A stretch of DNA of 64,000 nt from Herbidospora sakaeratensis (GCF_001570525.1 NZ_BBXC01000007.1:1310679-1374678), one strand, 5' to 3'. Shown: positions 8,475 to 16,971, counted from the stretch's first letter. A program made the numbers and translations. The notes: generated by a model from the sequence alone, not told the origin.

Positions 8475-9784
8475 GGGCGCAGCAGGGTCAGGGCCGTCTC
8501 GAGCGCGCGGTCGCGCCCGGCGGCGGCGTCGTGCGGGGTCGCCGGGACGTGGTGGTCGGGCGGCACGCCGATCCGGTCGACGACCTCCCGGTCCGGGCCC
8601 AGATGACGCCGGGCCGACAGGCTCAGCACGGTGCCGTTCCCGAGCCGGAACGGCCGGGCCGGGCCGGAGATCGCCCCGGCGGTCCGCGTGCCGACCAGCG
8701 TGCCGGCGCGCAGCCCCTTGACCGCGGCGGCGAGGTGCTCGCAGGCCCCCGCGCAGCCGTGGTCGACCAGCACCACCAGGGGCAGGCCGAGCAGGGGAAC
8801 GGTGTCGTCGGTCCACACGCCGTCGCACCCGCCGTCAGCGGCGCACTCGTGGGCGGTGACCGCGCCGTGGACGAACGCGCTGAGCAGCCGGACCGCCTCC
8901 GTCGAGCTGCCGCCGCCGTTGCCGCGCAGGTCCAGCACCACCCCGGACAGGGTGTGTCCGGCGCGCAGCCGGGAGATCGCCCGCAGCGCCCGGTCGGCGG
9001 CGTCGGGCGGGAATCCGGTCATCCGCACGTGGGCGACGTCGCCGAGCAGCTCCGACCGCACCACCCGCAGGGCGGCCGGGTCTCTCGGGTAGACGGCGGG
9101 CGTGAGGGTCACGCCCCAGCGGCGGCCGGTGCCGGGCCGCAGCAGCCGCAGCCGCACCGGCCGCGCGTCCGGGTAGACGGCGTCGAGCTCGCCGTCGGCG
9201 CTCTCGACGACGTCGCCGGGACGCAGCCCCGCCGCCCGCGCCGGGCCGCCGTCCACGGCCGTGACGAACAGCGGAGGGAGCGCCGCGCCGGCGTTCGTGC
9301 GCAGCCCCAGGCCGTAGCCGTCGCCGTCGTGGTGGTCGGGCGGGATCTCGGGCGGGCGCTCCCAGCGGGCGTGGCCCTCGCCGAGGGCGGCCGCCATCCC
9401 CTCCAGGGTGGCGGCGGCCAGGTCCGCGCGCAGGGCGGGGACCCGGTCGCCGATCGCCCGGAGCCGGGTCTCGAAGGCGGCCCAGTCGGCCGCGCGGTCG
9501 CCGGTCATCGCGGGCAGGGCCGCCTCGGGCAGGTCGCGCCCGCCCCGGTTGAGCTCCCGCACGAGGGCGGCGAACCCGGCGGTCAGCACCTCGCGGCCGT
9601 CGACCTGGGAGTCGGCGAGGATGCAGCCGTACGCCTGCCCGACGACGTCGATCGTGGTGGGCGTCACCGTGAGGGAACCCGAGGGCGGGGAGCAGGCCGG
9701 GAAACCGGCCTCGGCGCGCGGCGGCGCGGGAACGGAGCAGCCCGCCGCCAGGAGCAGGGCCGCGCCCGCGGTGGCGAGTCTCAC
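8471..9784 (-). CDS. S41-family protease-like lipoprotein lacking the usual catalytic serine
   Basis: A 437-residue exported protein with a lipobox ending LAAGC and a PDZ-like segment (about residues 165-225, around the GGPARAAGLRPGDVV stretch). A C-terminal S41 peptidase core (LDLRGNGGGSS) follows. In active relatives the nucleophile sits in an SACE or SAAE sequence; here the same stretch reads CAGACEH, with Gly (codon GGG) in the Ser position. It may be a pseudoprotease or binding protein. The GTG start overlaps the permease stop by four bases. It belongs to the ABC transporter operon and probably acts at the cell surface with it. Confidence 0.85.
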   Translation of the reverse strand: MRLATAGAALLLAAGCSVPAPPRAEAGFPACSPPSGSLTVTPTTIDVVGQAYGCILADSQVDGREVLTAGFAALVRELNRGGRDLPEAALPAMTGDRAADWAAFETRLRAIGDRVPALRADLAAATLEGMAAALGEGHARWERPPEIPPDHHDGDGYGLGLRTNAGAALPPLFVTAVDGGPARAAGLRPGDVVESADGELDAVYPDARPVRLRLLRPGTGRRWGVTLTPAVYPRDPAALRVVRSELLGDVAHVRMTGFPPDAADRALRAISRLRAGHTLSGVVLDLRGNGGGSSTEAVRLLSAFVHGAVTAHECAADGGCDGVWTDDTVPLLGLPLVVLVDHGCAGACEHLAAAVKGLRAGTLVGTRTAGAISGPARPFRLGNGTVLSLSARRHLGPDREVVDRIGVPPDHHVPATPHDAAAGRDRALETALTLLRP

Positions 9785-10848
9785 AGCGGGCTCCTGATCC
9801 ACCGCAGGCAGCAGCCCGCCAGGCCGAGGGCGAGCAGCGCGTAGATCCCGGTCTCGATCCACTGGACCGGCCAGAAACGGTCGAGGGGCTGGTAGGCGGC
9901 CTGCTGGCGGTAGCCGAGCCGGTTGACCTCGTCCAGGCACGGGCTCGTCCCCGGTGGCGCCGCCGCTCCTTCGGGCCCGCACGGCCCCGACGTGGTGGAG
10001 ACCGGGATCGACCGGGTGACCGTGCTCGACGGGCCGGAGAGCCCCTCGGCGCTCGCCCGTCCCGGGCCGGTCAGTTCGCTCGACAGGACCCACGCGCCCG
10101 GATGGCCGGGGACGGCAGAGGTGCGCAGGAAGACGTGGAGCGAGCCGCCGCGCTCCGCGCCGATCCCGTCGACGTTCTCCCGGCCGAGCTCGAAGGTCCC
10201 GGTGACGGGCGGCATCAGGTGGGGCCGGACCAGCAGCGGCACGGCGACCTGGACGGCCGCGAAGATCACCAGGGTGAGCGCCATCGCGGGCAGCGTGCGG
10301 CGGACCAGCAGGCCCACGGTCACGCCGAGGACGAACGCGAACGCCGCGTACCCCATCGGCGCGATGCCGCGCGCGCCGAACACCACGGGGGCCATCTGCG
10401 CCATCTCGGGCACGGCCGACCGGTCGAGCGGGCCCGACCACCACGTCACCGCCAGCCCGCACCCCCCGGCGACGGCCACGGCCGCCAGGCCGACGACGGC
10501 GAGCTTGACCGCCAGCCAGCGGCGGCGGGTGACGCTCTGGCTCCACACCAGCAGATGCGTGCCCGCCTCCAGCTCCCGGGCGACCAGCGGCGCGCCCCAG
10601 AACAGCCCGATCAGCGCCGGCAGGAGCAGCACGACGAGGGTGAGGGCCAGGAACAGCAGGTCGTACGCGCCGAAGAACCGGTCGAAGAAGTCCAGGCAGG
10701 TCTCGTCCGGGACGCAGGCGGCGATCCCGGCGGTGTACTCGGCGGCCAGGCCCGGGCCGGTCGCGCCCAGCGCGACGACGAAGGCGACGAGCACGGCGGC
10801 CGTCAGGGCGGCCGAGCCGCGGAACTGCCGCCAGGTCAGCCAGATCAT
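9781..10848 (-). CDS. ABC-2 type transporter permease
   Basis: A 355-residue integral membrane protein beginning with IWLTWRQFRG, the usual opening of actinobacterial ABC-2 permeases. It has about six hydrophobic segments (near residues 14-34, 62-85, 115-135, 165-185, 190-210, 330-350) and a large extracytoplasmic loop (about 215-325) before the last one. It pairs with the ATPase directly upstream (4-bp overlap) to form a probable exporter. The long external loop and the two lipoprotein genes downstream suggest a surface complex. Cargo unknown. Confidence 0.9.
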   Translation of the reverse strand: MIWLTWRQFRGSAALTAAVLVAFVVALGATGPGLAAEYTAGIAACVPDETCLDFFDRFFGAYDLLFLALTLVVLLLPALIGLFWGAPLVARELEAGTHLLVWSQSVTRRRWLAVKLAVVGLAAVAVAGGCGLAVTWWSGPLDRSAVPEMAQMAPVVFGARGIAPMGYAAFAFVLGVTVGLLVRRTLPAMALTLVIFAAVQVAVPLLVRPHLMPPVTGTFELGRENVDGIGAERGGSLHVFLRTSAVPGHPGAWVLSSELTGPGRASAEGLSGPSSTVTRSIPVSTTSGPCGPEGAAAPPGTSPCLDEVNRLGYRQQAAYQPLDRFWPVQWIETGIYALLALGLAGCCLRWIRSPL

Positions 10849-11561
10849 CGTCCGGCCCCCGCGTCCATGGCGGCCAGGACGACGTCCTCCAGGCCGCGCC
10901 CGGAGGCCCGCAGCCGGTCCACGTCACCGGCCAGCCGGACGCGGGAGCCGGCGAGCACGATCACGTGGTCGCAGACGCGTTCCAGGTCGGAGACCAGGTG
11001 GGAGGAGAGCAGCACGCTCAGCCCGTGCGCGGCGGCGGCCTCGCCGAGCCCTTCGAGGAACTCGCGGCGGGCCAGCGGGTCGAGCGCGGCGACCGGCTCG
11101 TCCAGGATCAGCAGTTCGGGCCGCTTGGCCAGGCCCAGGGTGAGGGCCAGCTGGGCGCGCTGGCCGCCGGACAACCGTCCGGCCCGCCGGGCGGGCGGCA
11201 GGCCGAGCCGCGCGGCGCGTTCGCGGGCGAGCGGGGCGTCCCAGCGCGGGTTGAGGCGGGCGCCCAGCCGCAGGTGGTCGGCGACCGTCAGGGCCGCGTA
11301 CACGGGGGTGTCCTGGGCGACGAACCCGACCCGGGCCAGGTGCGCGGGGGTGGCGCCGGGCCGCTCGCCGAGGACGGCGAGGTCGCCGGTGGTCGGCGCG
11401 AGCTGGCCGGCGGCCAGCTTCAGCAGGGTGGTCTTGCCGGCGCCGTTGGGTCCGACCAGGCCGACGACGCGGCCGGCCGGGACGACGACGGTGCACTCGC
11501 GCAACGCCCAGCGAGTGCCGTATCTACGACCGAGCACGTGGGCTTCCAGGACGGCGGTCAT
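10845..11561 (-). CDS. ABC transporter ATP-binding protein
   Basis: A 238-residue ATPase with Walker A GPNGAGKT (about 37-44), signature LSGGQ near 128, Walker B LLILDEP near 150 and the switch His in SSH. It energises the ABC-2 permease encoded next. Start 11561 is chosen because AGGAGGAG lies 6 bases upstream; the ATG at 11567 would abut the RBS. It is first in the minus-strand operon and divergent from a histidine kinase/response regulator pair, which is the likely regulator of this transporter. Confidence 0.92.
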   Translation of the reverse strand: MTAVLEAHVLGRRYGTRWALRECTVVVPAGRVVGLVGPNGAGKTTLLKLAAGQLAPTTGDLAVLGERPGATPAHLARVGFVAQDTPVYAALTVADHLRLGARLNPRWDAPLARERAARLGLPPARRAGRLSGGQRAQLALTLGLAKRPELLILDEPVAALDPLARREFLEGLGEAAAAHGLSVLLSSHLVSDLERVCDHVIVLAGSRVRLAGDVDRLRASGRGLEDVVLAAMDAGAGR

Positions 11562-11771
11562 CGCCATCTCCTCCTGAACCGGTGGTCCGATGGGGCAGGG
11601 CACCGAACCTAGGCAGCGCCCCCTCGGGCCCGCGTCGGCCGCGCCACCGAGATCGGGTCACTCCCGGGAGCGAGGGGCGGCGGGGTCATCCTCGCGATGT
11701 ACTCCCGGCGGCCGGGCGGCGCCCTCACTACGGCCGATGCGGGAGCGCCGGGTCCGCGTGATGATGTCCCG
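11562..11771. promoter_or_regulatory. Divergent promoter region between ABC operon and two-component system
   Basis: This 210-bp gap has a minus-strand -10-like TAGGTT (11606-11611), about 45 bases upstream of the ATPase start. A plus-strand GATGAT (11760-11765) lies 6 bases before GTG 11772. No strong operator repeat was found. The ATG at 11697 gives a longer kinase reading frame but has no promoter or RBS support. Confidence 0.35.
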
Positions 11772-13028
11772 GTGGAAACCGGTGAACGACCGCCCTGGTG
11801 GCGGCTCCTGCTCGACTCCGGCCGCGAGCGGGCGCGGCCGTCCCGCTGGGCGGTGGCCGCCGACGTCGTGGTCGCGCTCGTCCTGACGTTCGTCGTGCTG
11901 GCCGTGGCGAAGGACCTGACCGGTTCCGCCGAGTACCTGTCGCTCCGGCCGGAATCCGATCCCCTGCCGCCGCCGCTTCCCGTGCTCCCGGAGGTCCCCG
12001 ACGGGAGCGGGCCCGCGCCCGGCTCCCCGCCGCCGCTGGTGCTGGTGGCGCTGACGGCGCTGCCGCTGGCGGTGCGGCGGCGGTTTCCGCTCGCGACCTG
12101 CTGGGTGGTGCTGGCCGCGGCGCTGGCCACCCAGGCGGCCGCGACCTGGATCACGGTGCTGACCTGCGCCGTCGCCACCTACGGGGCCGTCGTGCACGGC
12201 CGCAACCGGGTGCTGGCGATGGGCGGCCTCGTGCTCGCGGCGGTGCTGGCGGGGGTCGCGTTCCGGGACGTCGCGCCCGCGCCGAGCTGGATGGGGCCGT
12301 TCGTGGTGCTGCTGGGCGTCGGCGTCGCCGCGAGCTTCGTCGGCCGGCTGGCCGAACTGCGGCGGGCCCAGGAGGAGGCCACCCGCCGGGCCGTCGCCGA
12401 GGAGCGCTCGCGGATCGCCGCCGAGCTCCACGACGTGGTGACCCACAACGTCAGCGTGATGGTGATCCAGGCCGGGGCGGCCCGCAAGGTCGTCGACGTG
12501 GAGCCGGAACTGTCGAAGGAGGCGCTGCTGGCGATCGAGTCGGGCGGCCGGGCCGCCATGGCCGAACTCCGCCACGTCATGGGCCTGCTCGCCGGGCCCG
12601 GCGGCGACCGCCTCGACGGGCCCGCCGACGGGCTCGAACCCCAGCCCGGCCTCGACCGGCTCGACGCCCTGGTCGACGGGGTCCGCGCCGCCGGGGTGCC
12701 GGTCCGCACCGAGGTCGCGCCGCCCGGCCCGCTGCCGCCGGGCGTCGACCTGGCCGCCTACCGCGTCGTGCAGGAGGCCCTCACCAACACGCTCAAGCAC
12801 GCGCCGGGCGCGGCGGCGTCCGTCCGGATCGGCGGCGACGCCGAATGGCTGGAGATCGAGGTGACCGACACCGGCGGGACCCGCGGCGGCGGGCCGAGGG
12901 CGCCCGGCGGCCGGGGCCTGATGGGGTTGCGCGAGCGGCTGGCCGTCTACGGCGGCACCCTGGAGGCCGGGCGCACGGTAGACGGCGGGTTCCGCCTCGC
13001 CGCCCGGGTCCCGTGGGGCACGCCGTGA
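11772..13028 (+). CDS. NarL/DesK-type sensor histidine kinase
   Basis: A 418-residue membrane sensor. The N-terminal half has about five hydrophobic segments after a short cytoplasmic tail. The HisKA_3 dimerisation box follows (RSRIAAELHDVVTHNVS, phospho-acceptor His in ELHD, about residue 220). The HATPase domain shows the N box QEALTNTLKHA and the G box GRGLMGLRERL. The start GTG 11772 is favoured by an upstream GATGAT -10; an ATG 75 bases upstream is possible. It overlaps its response regulator (GTGA) and is divergent from an ABC operon. Signal unknown. Confidence 0.9.
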   Translation: METGERPPWWRLLLDSGRERARPSRWAVAADVVVALVLTFVVLAVAKDLTGSAEYLSLRPESDPLPPPLPVLPEVPDGSGPAPGSPPPLVLVALTALPLAVRRRFPLATCWVVLAAALATQAAATWITVLTCAVATYGAVVHGRNRVLAMGGLVLAAVLAGVAFRDVAPAPSWMGPFVVLLGVGVAASFVGRLAELRRAQEEATRRAVAEERSRIAAELHDVVTHNVSVMVIQAGAARKVVDVEPELSKEALLAIESGGRAAMAELRHVMGLLAGPGGDRLDGPADGLEPQPGLDRLDALVDGVRAAGVPVRTEVAPPGPLPPGVDLAAYRVVQEALTNTLKHAPGAAASVRIGGDAEWLEIEVTDTGGTRGGGPRAPGGRGLMGLRERLAVYGGTLEAGRTVDGGFRLAARVPWGTP

Positions 13029-13708
13029 CCGGGCCGCTGCGCGCCGTCATCGCCGACGACCAGGCGCTGGTCCGCACCGGTTTCCGGATGATCCTGGCCG
13101 CCGACGGCATCGAGGTCGCCGCCGAGGCCGCCGACGGCGACGAGGCCGTGGCCGCCGTCCGCCGCACCCGGCCCGACGTGGTGCTCATGGACGTCCGCAT
13201 GCCGCGGACCGACGGTCTGGAGGCCACCCGGCGGATCACGGCGGCCGGCGGGGACACCCGGGTGCTGATCCTGACGACCTACGACCTCGACCACTACGTG
13301 TACGCCGCCCTCGCGGCCGGGGCCAGCGGCTTCCTGCTCAAGGACGTCACCCCCGAGCACCTGGTGGCGGCCGTGCGCCTGGTGCGGTCGGGCGACGCGC
13401 TGCTCGCGCCGACGATCACCCGCCGGCTGGTGGAGCGGTTCGCCCGCCGTGACCCGGCGCGGCCGGCGCTCCATCGCGACCTGGGGGAGCTGACGTCCCG
13501 GGAGCTGGACGTGCTGCGGCTGCTGGCCACGGGCTTGAGCAACGCCGAACTGGCCGCGCGGCTGAGCCTGAGCGTGGCGACGGTGAAGACGCACGTCGCG
13601 CGGATCCTGTCGAAACTGGGCCTGCGTGACCGCGTCCAGGCGGTGGTGGTCGCCTACGAGACCGGCCTGGTCGCGCCCGGGGGCCCGGCCCCGCCGGGCC
13701 GCCCCTGA
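13025..13708 (+). CDS. NarL/FixJ-family response regulator
   Basis: A 227-residue regulator: receiver domain (residues 5-122; acidic pair DD at 11-12, phospho-acceptor Asp in VLMDVRMP, switch Thr in ILTTY, Lys in LLKD) and LuxR-type HTH (about 158-222, LTSRELDVLRLLATGLSN ... VKTHV). Partner of the kinase it overlaps by four bases. The location suggests that it controls the divergent ABC-S41-hydrolase operon and/or its own operon. The stop codon lies in the loop of a strong terminator hairpin. Confidence 0.93.
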   Translation: MTGPLRAVIADDQALVRTGFRMILAADGIEVAAEAADGDEAVAAVRRTRPDVVLMDVRMPRTDGLEATRRITAAGGDTRVLILTTYDLDHYVYAALAAGASGFLLKDVTPEHLVAAVRLVRSGDALLAPTITRRLVERFARRDPARPALHRDLGELTSRELDVLRLLATGLSNAELAARLSLSVATVKTHVARILSKLGLRDRVQAVVVAYETGLVAPGGPAPPGRP

Positions 13709-13723
13709 AGGCGGCCCGGCGGG
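13690..13723. terminator. Strong terminator hairpin overlapping the response-regulator stop
   Basis: A perfect 14-bp stem (CCCGCCGGGCCGCC / GGCGGCCCGGCGGG) with a 6-base loop. The TGA at 13706-13708 lies inside the loop. It sits between convergent genes and can serve both strands. Confidence 0.75.
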
Positions 13724-13733
13724 CGGCGTCACG

Positions 13734-14039
13734 TCAGCAGACGATGAAGACGCTCTTCCAGCCGACCGGCGTGATCTGCTCGGCGTTACGGTTGCTGTCG
13801 AGCGTGAAGTGGGCCACGCCCTGGGCGTTGGGCTGGTTGTACATCCGGCCGCTCTGGCCGGTGCCGTACCACTTGTAGGAGCCCCCGAACGGGATGTTGT
13901 TGATGCCGCACGCGCTCAGGGCGACGCTGCGGCCCGAGAAGCCGGGGCCCTCGTAGGCGACGTACACCGAGGCGTGGGCCATGCCGGCGGTGCCGGCGAT
14001 GACGGCGGCGATCGCGGAGGTGAGGAGGATCCTCTTCAC
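13734..14039 (-). CDS. Secreted beta/gamma-crystallin-like (peptidase inhibitor I36-type) protein
   Basis: A 101-residue exported protein. GTG 14039 is preceded by GGAAGGA; the longer frame from 14063 has no RBS. The signal peptide (VKRILLTSAIAAVIAGTAG) is cleaved near HAS-VYVAYEGPGFSG. The mature ~77 residues contain YEGPGFSGRS, a Trp-Tyr pair and a C-terminal Val-Cys, with two cysteines that could pair. This pattern is shared by secreted actinobacterial crystallin-fold proteins annotated as peptidase inhibitor I36. Inhibitory activity is family knowledge, not visible here. Confidence 0.8.
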   Translation of the reverse strand: MKRILLTSAIAAVIAGTAGMAHASVYVAYEGPGFSGRSVALSACGINNIPFGGSYKWYGTGQSGRMYNQPNAQGVAHFTLDSNRNAEQITPVGWKSVFIVC

Positions 14040-14113
14040 GGGTGTCCTTCCGTTGAGTGACATTGCGTGATCATCGTGGGACGGCCCGCGTCCATGATCG
14101 AGTGCGCCGCGCG

Positions 14114-14119
14114 TACAGT
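14114..14119 (+). promoter_or_regulatory. -10 element of a leaderless promoter
   Basis: TACAGT ends 6 bases before ATG 14126; no RBS is present. Confidence 0.5.
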
Positions 14120-14125
14120 GACCAC

Positions 14126-15085
14126 ATGAAGATCGTCATTTTGGACGACTATCAGCGGGTGGCCCGCGAACTGGGCCCCTTCGACACCCTGACCGGCGAC
14201 GAGATCGTCGTCCTGCACGAGCACCTGGCCGATCTCGACGACCTGGCGGCGGCGCTGGCGGACGCGCGGGTCGTGGTCGCCATGCGCGAGCGCACCCCCT
14301 TCCGCGCCGAGACCTTCGCGCGGCTGCCCGGCCTGCGGCTGCTGGTGACCACCGGCATGGCCAACGCGTCGATCGACCTGGCGGCCGCCGCCGCCCACGG
14401 CGTGACCGTCACCGGCACGGCCGCGACCGGGTCGGCCACGAGCTCCAACACGGCCGAGCTGACCTGGGCGCTGATCCTGGCCTGCCGCCGCCACGTCGTC
14501 ACCGAGGACCGGGCGCTGCGCGAGGGCCGCTGGCAGACCACCGTGGGAACCGACCTGGCCCGCACCACCCTGGGCGTGCTCGGGCTGGGCCGCCTGGGCG
14601 GCCAGGTGGCGCGCATCGGGCAGGCGTTCGACATGCGGGTCATCGCCTGGAGCGAGAACCTCACCCCTGAGCGGGCCGCCGAGGCGGGCGCGACGTGGGT
14701 GCCCAAAGACGAGCTGTTCGCGCGCAGCGACGTGCTGACCGTCCACCTCAAACTGAGCGACCGCACCACCGGCCTGGTCGGCGCGGCCGAGCTGGCCGCC
14801 ATGAAACCGACCGCGATCCTGGTCAACACCTCCCGCGGCCCGATCGTCGACCAGGCCGCGCTGGCCGCCGCGCTCACCGCCGGCACGCTCGCCGGAGCCG
14901 GCCTGGACGTCTACGACACCGAACCCCTCCCGCCCGGCGACCCCCTGCGCGACGCGCCCCGCACGGTGCTGCTGCCGCACCTGGGGTACGTCACCGAGGC
15001 CGGCTACCGGTCGATGTACACGCAGGTCGTCGAGGACATCGCCGCCTGGAAGGCGGGCTCGCCGATCCGCGTGCTGACGGGCTGA
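14126..15085 (+). CDS. D-2-hydroxyacid dehydrogenase family protein
   Basis: A 319-residue NAD(P)-dependent dehydrogenase of the D-isomer-specific group, which interconverts 2-hydroxy and 2-oxo acids. The substrate-binding halves flank a Rossmann domain (GLGRLGGQVARIG, about 155-168). The catalytic Arg lies in NTSRGPIVD, the Glu in YDTEPLP and the His in LLPHLG. Length is normal. It begins at a leaderless ATG. Neighbours are unrelated secreted proteins, so the pathway is not indicated. Confidence 0.92.
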   Translation: MKIVILDDYQRVARELGPFDTLTGDEIVVLHEHLADLDDLAAALADARVVVAMRERTPFRAETFARLPGLRLLVTTGMANASIDLAAAAAHGVTVTGTAATGSATSSNTAELTWALILACRRHVVTEDRALREGRWQTTVGTDLARTTLGVLGLGRLGGQVARIGQAFDMRVIAWSENLTPERAAEAGATWVPKDELFARSDVLTVHLKLSDRTTGLVGAAELAAMKPTAILVNTSRGPIVDQAALAAALTAGTLAGAGLDVYDTEPLPPGDPLRDAPRTVLLPHLGYVTEAGYRSMYTQVVEDIAAWKAGSPIRVLTG

Positions 15086-15150
15086 CCTACGGCGCGGGGC
15101 GTAGCCGGGGACACCCCGCCACGCCGATGAACGGGGGAGGGGCCGGTCCC

Positions 15151-15156
15151 TAGATT
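15151..15156 (+). promoter_or_regulatory. -10 element of a leaderless promoter
   Basis: TAGATT ends 7 bases before ATG 15164. Confidence 0.5.
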
Positions 15157-15163
15157 TCGGGCC

Positions 15164-15994
15164 ATGATCTCCGCAACGACGCCGCTGGCGCTCGCCCTGT
15201 CCTCGGTCCTCGCGCTCGGCACGCCCGCGCAGACCCCCGCTCCCCGCCCGCACGACTACCTCGGCGCCTGGAACTACGACCAGCCCGACCGCGCCACCCT
15301 GCGCAACGTCGCCGTCATCAGGGCCACCCCGCCGATCCACGTCCCGCAGATCGGCGACATCGTCTTCACCAGCACCGCCGACGGCGTCACCGGCCGCACC
15401 GACCAGGGCTGCACGTGGACGTTCGCCGTCCGGCCCGCCTCGCTGGAGCTCGACCCGCCGACGCAGAACTGCTTCAACCGGGTCATCGGGTCGGCGTACA
15501 CGATCACGAGATGGTCGGTGACCGTGGCCGGCCGCCACCAGCGCGAGAGCATCGAGGCCGTCAGCCACCAGCCGAACGGCGACTACGCCTTCCGCCTCGG
15601 CGACGGCCGCCGCACCCGCGCGACCGGCGGGACGGGGGCGCGCTTCGCGGGCTCCTGGCGCTACGACCCGGCCGACCCGGCGGCCCGGGTGAACATCGTC
15701 ACCACCCGCTACGCCGACCGGGTCACCCAGACGCCCCGGCAGGGGACCGTCACGTTCACCGGCCGCCGGGGCGTGCTGACCGCCCGCACGGCCGACGGCT
15801 GCGCCTGGCGGCTGACCGCGCGCGGCAACACCGCCAAGCTCGACCCGGCCGTGCAGACCTGCGGCGGCACCACGTTGTCGTTCTGGACGGTCGCGAGCGA
15901 CGGCCGCCGGCAGGCGTCGGTCCAGGCGGGCACCGGCCCGGACGGCGGGGCGTTCCTGCTCAGCGTCGGTGCGCTGACCAGGGAGCGCGGGTAG
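15164..15994 (+). CDS. Secreted protein with two tandem copies of an unrecognised domain
   Basis: A 276-residue protein with an N-terminal signal sequence (hydrophobic to about residue 20, then a Pro-rich start of the mature chain). Residues about 33-150 and 164-274 align with each other. Each begins GAWNYD or GSWRYD, then an Arg-Asn-Val region, a DG.TGRT or DGCAWRLT strand with a conserved Cys, a second Cys about 25 residues later (TQNC, VQTC), an SFWTV-like strand and a closing strand. The two cysteines per copy probably form an internal disulfide. I do not recognise a function. Confidence 0.75.
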   Translation: MISATTPLALALSSVLALGTPAQTPAPRPHDYLGAWNYDQPDRATLRNVAVIRATPPIHVPQIGDIVFTSTADGVTGRTDQGCTWTFAVRPASLELDPPTQNCFNRVIGSAYTITRWSVTVAGRHQRESIEAVSHQPNGDYAFRLGDGRRTRATGGTGARFAGSWRYDPADPAARVNIVTTRYADRVTQTPRQGTVTFTGRRGVLTARTADGCAWRLTARGNTAKLDPAVQTCGGTTLSFWTVASDGRRQASVQAGTGPDGGAFLLSVGALTRERG

Positions 15995-16007
15995 CAGGAT
16001 GGGGCGC

Positions 16008-16967
16008 ATGACTTCAGCCCGCGCCTTCTGGGAACAGCACACCTGCCTGCCGCTCAGCCTCGACGCCGACGTCGGCGACCTGCTGCGCTACCGCCGCCCC
16101 GGCGGGGCCTACGTGTCGGTCAACGTCGGCTACGCCCCGCACTCCCGGGAGGACGCGCTCGCCTACATCGGGCACTTCACCCGGGCGGTCGAGGCCCACC
16201 CCGACCTGGAGCTGGCCACGACCGTCGCGGAGATCGACGCGGCGGTGCCGGGCGACCGGATCGTGGTGGCCTTCGACCTGGAGGACTCCGCGCCGCTGGC
16301 CGGCGACCTGGACATGGTGGAGACGTTCTACCGGCTGGGCGTCAAGTCGCTGCTGCCGAGCTACAACAACGGCAACGCCGCCGGGGGCGGCTGCCTCGAC
16401 GCCGTCGACTCCGGGCTGACCGCCTACGGGCGCGACCTGGTGCGGCGGATGAACGAGGTCGGCATGCTGGTCGACGGGTCGCACTGCGGCACCCGTACCG
16501 GGCTGGACCTGTCGGAGGTCTCCGAGCGGCCGATGATCTACTCCCATTCGGCCATGCGCGGGGTGTGGGACCACGCCCGCAACATCACCGACGAGCAGGC
16601 CCGCGAGTGCGCCGCGACCGGCGGCGTCATCGGCATCCCCGGCGTGGGCATCTTCCTGGGCCCCAACACCGCCACTTTGGAGGCGTTCGTCGCGCACATC
16701 GACTACGCCGTCGAGCTGGTGGGGCCCGAGCACGTCGGCATCGGCAGCGACTACTCCTTCGACGCCGACACCATCATGGAGGACCTGGCGGCCAACCCCG
16801 AGCTGTTCCCCGAGGAGTACACCCGGTGGGGCACGATCCGGTTCGTCGAGCCGGAGACGACGCTGCTCGTCGAACGGGAACTGATCGGGCGCGGCTACCC
16901 GGAGGAGACGGTGCGCGGCATCCTGGGCGGCAACTTCCGGCGGGTGGCCGCCCAGGTCTGGACCTGA
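16008..16967 (+). CDS. M19-family membrane-type dipeptidase, cytoplasmic
   Basis: A 319-residue zinc dipeptidase of the renal dipeptidase family, which hydrolyses dipeptides and tolerates a D-residue at the C-terminal side. Visible metal ligands: Glu in FDLEDS, His in DGSHCG and His in YSHSA. The N-terminal ligand pair, normally HxD, reads HTC, so Asp appears replaced by Cys. No signal peptide is seen, so it should act in the cytoplasm. The start at 16008 has CAGGAT 7 bases upstream; an ATG at 15999 is in frame. It precedes a peptide importer operon and probably feeds the same pathway. Confidence 0.88.
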   Translation: MTSARAFWEQHTCLPLSLDADVGDLLRYRRPGGAYVSVNVGYAPHSREDALAYIGHFTRAVEAHPDLELATTVAEIDAAVPGDRIVVAFDLEDSAPLAGDLDMVETFYRLGVKSLLPSYNNGNAAGGGCLDAVDSGLTAYGRDLVRRMNEVGMLVDGSHCGTRTGLDLSEVSERPMIYSHSAMRGVWDHARNITDEQARECAATGGVIGIPGVGIFLGPNTATLEAFVAHIDYAVELVGPEHVGIGSDYSFDADTIMEDLAANPELFPEEYTRWGTIRFVEPETTLLVERELIGRGYPEETVRGILGGNFRRVAAQVWT

Positions 16968-16971
16968 GGTT

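Noticed and set aside
8471-10927. 818-residue minus-strand reading frame that fuses the permease region to the S41 protein
   Set aside because: Its N-terminal part is an out-of-frame shadow of the ABC permease; the lipoprotein signal and GTGA overlap at 9784 give the true start.
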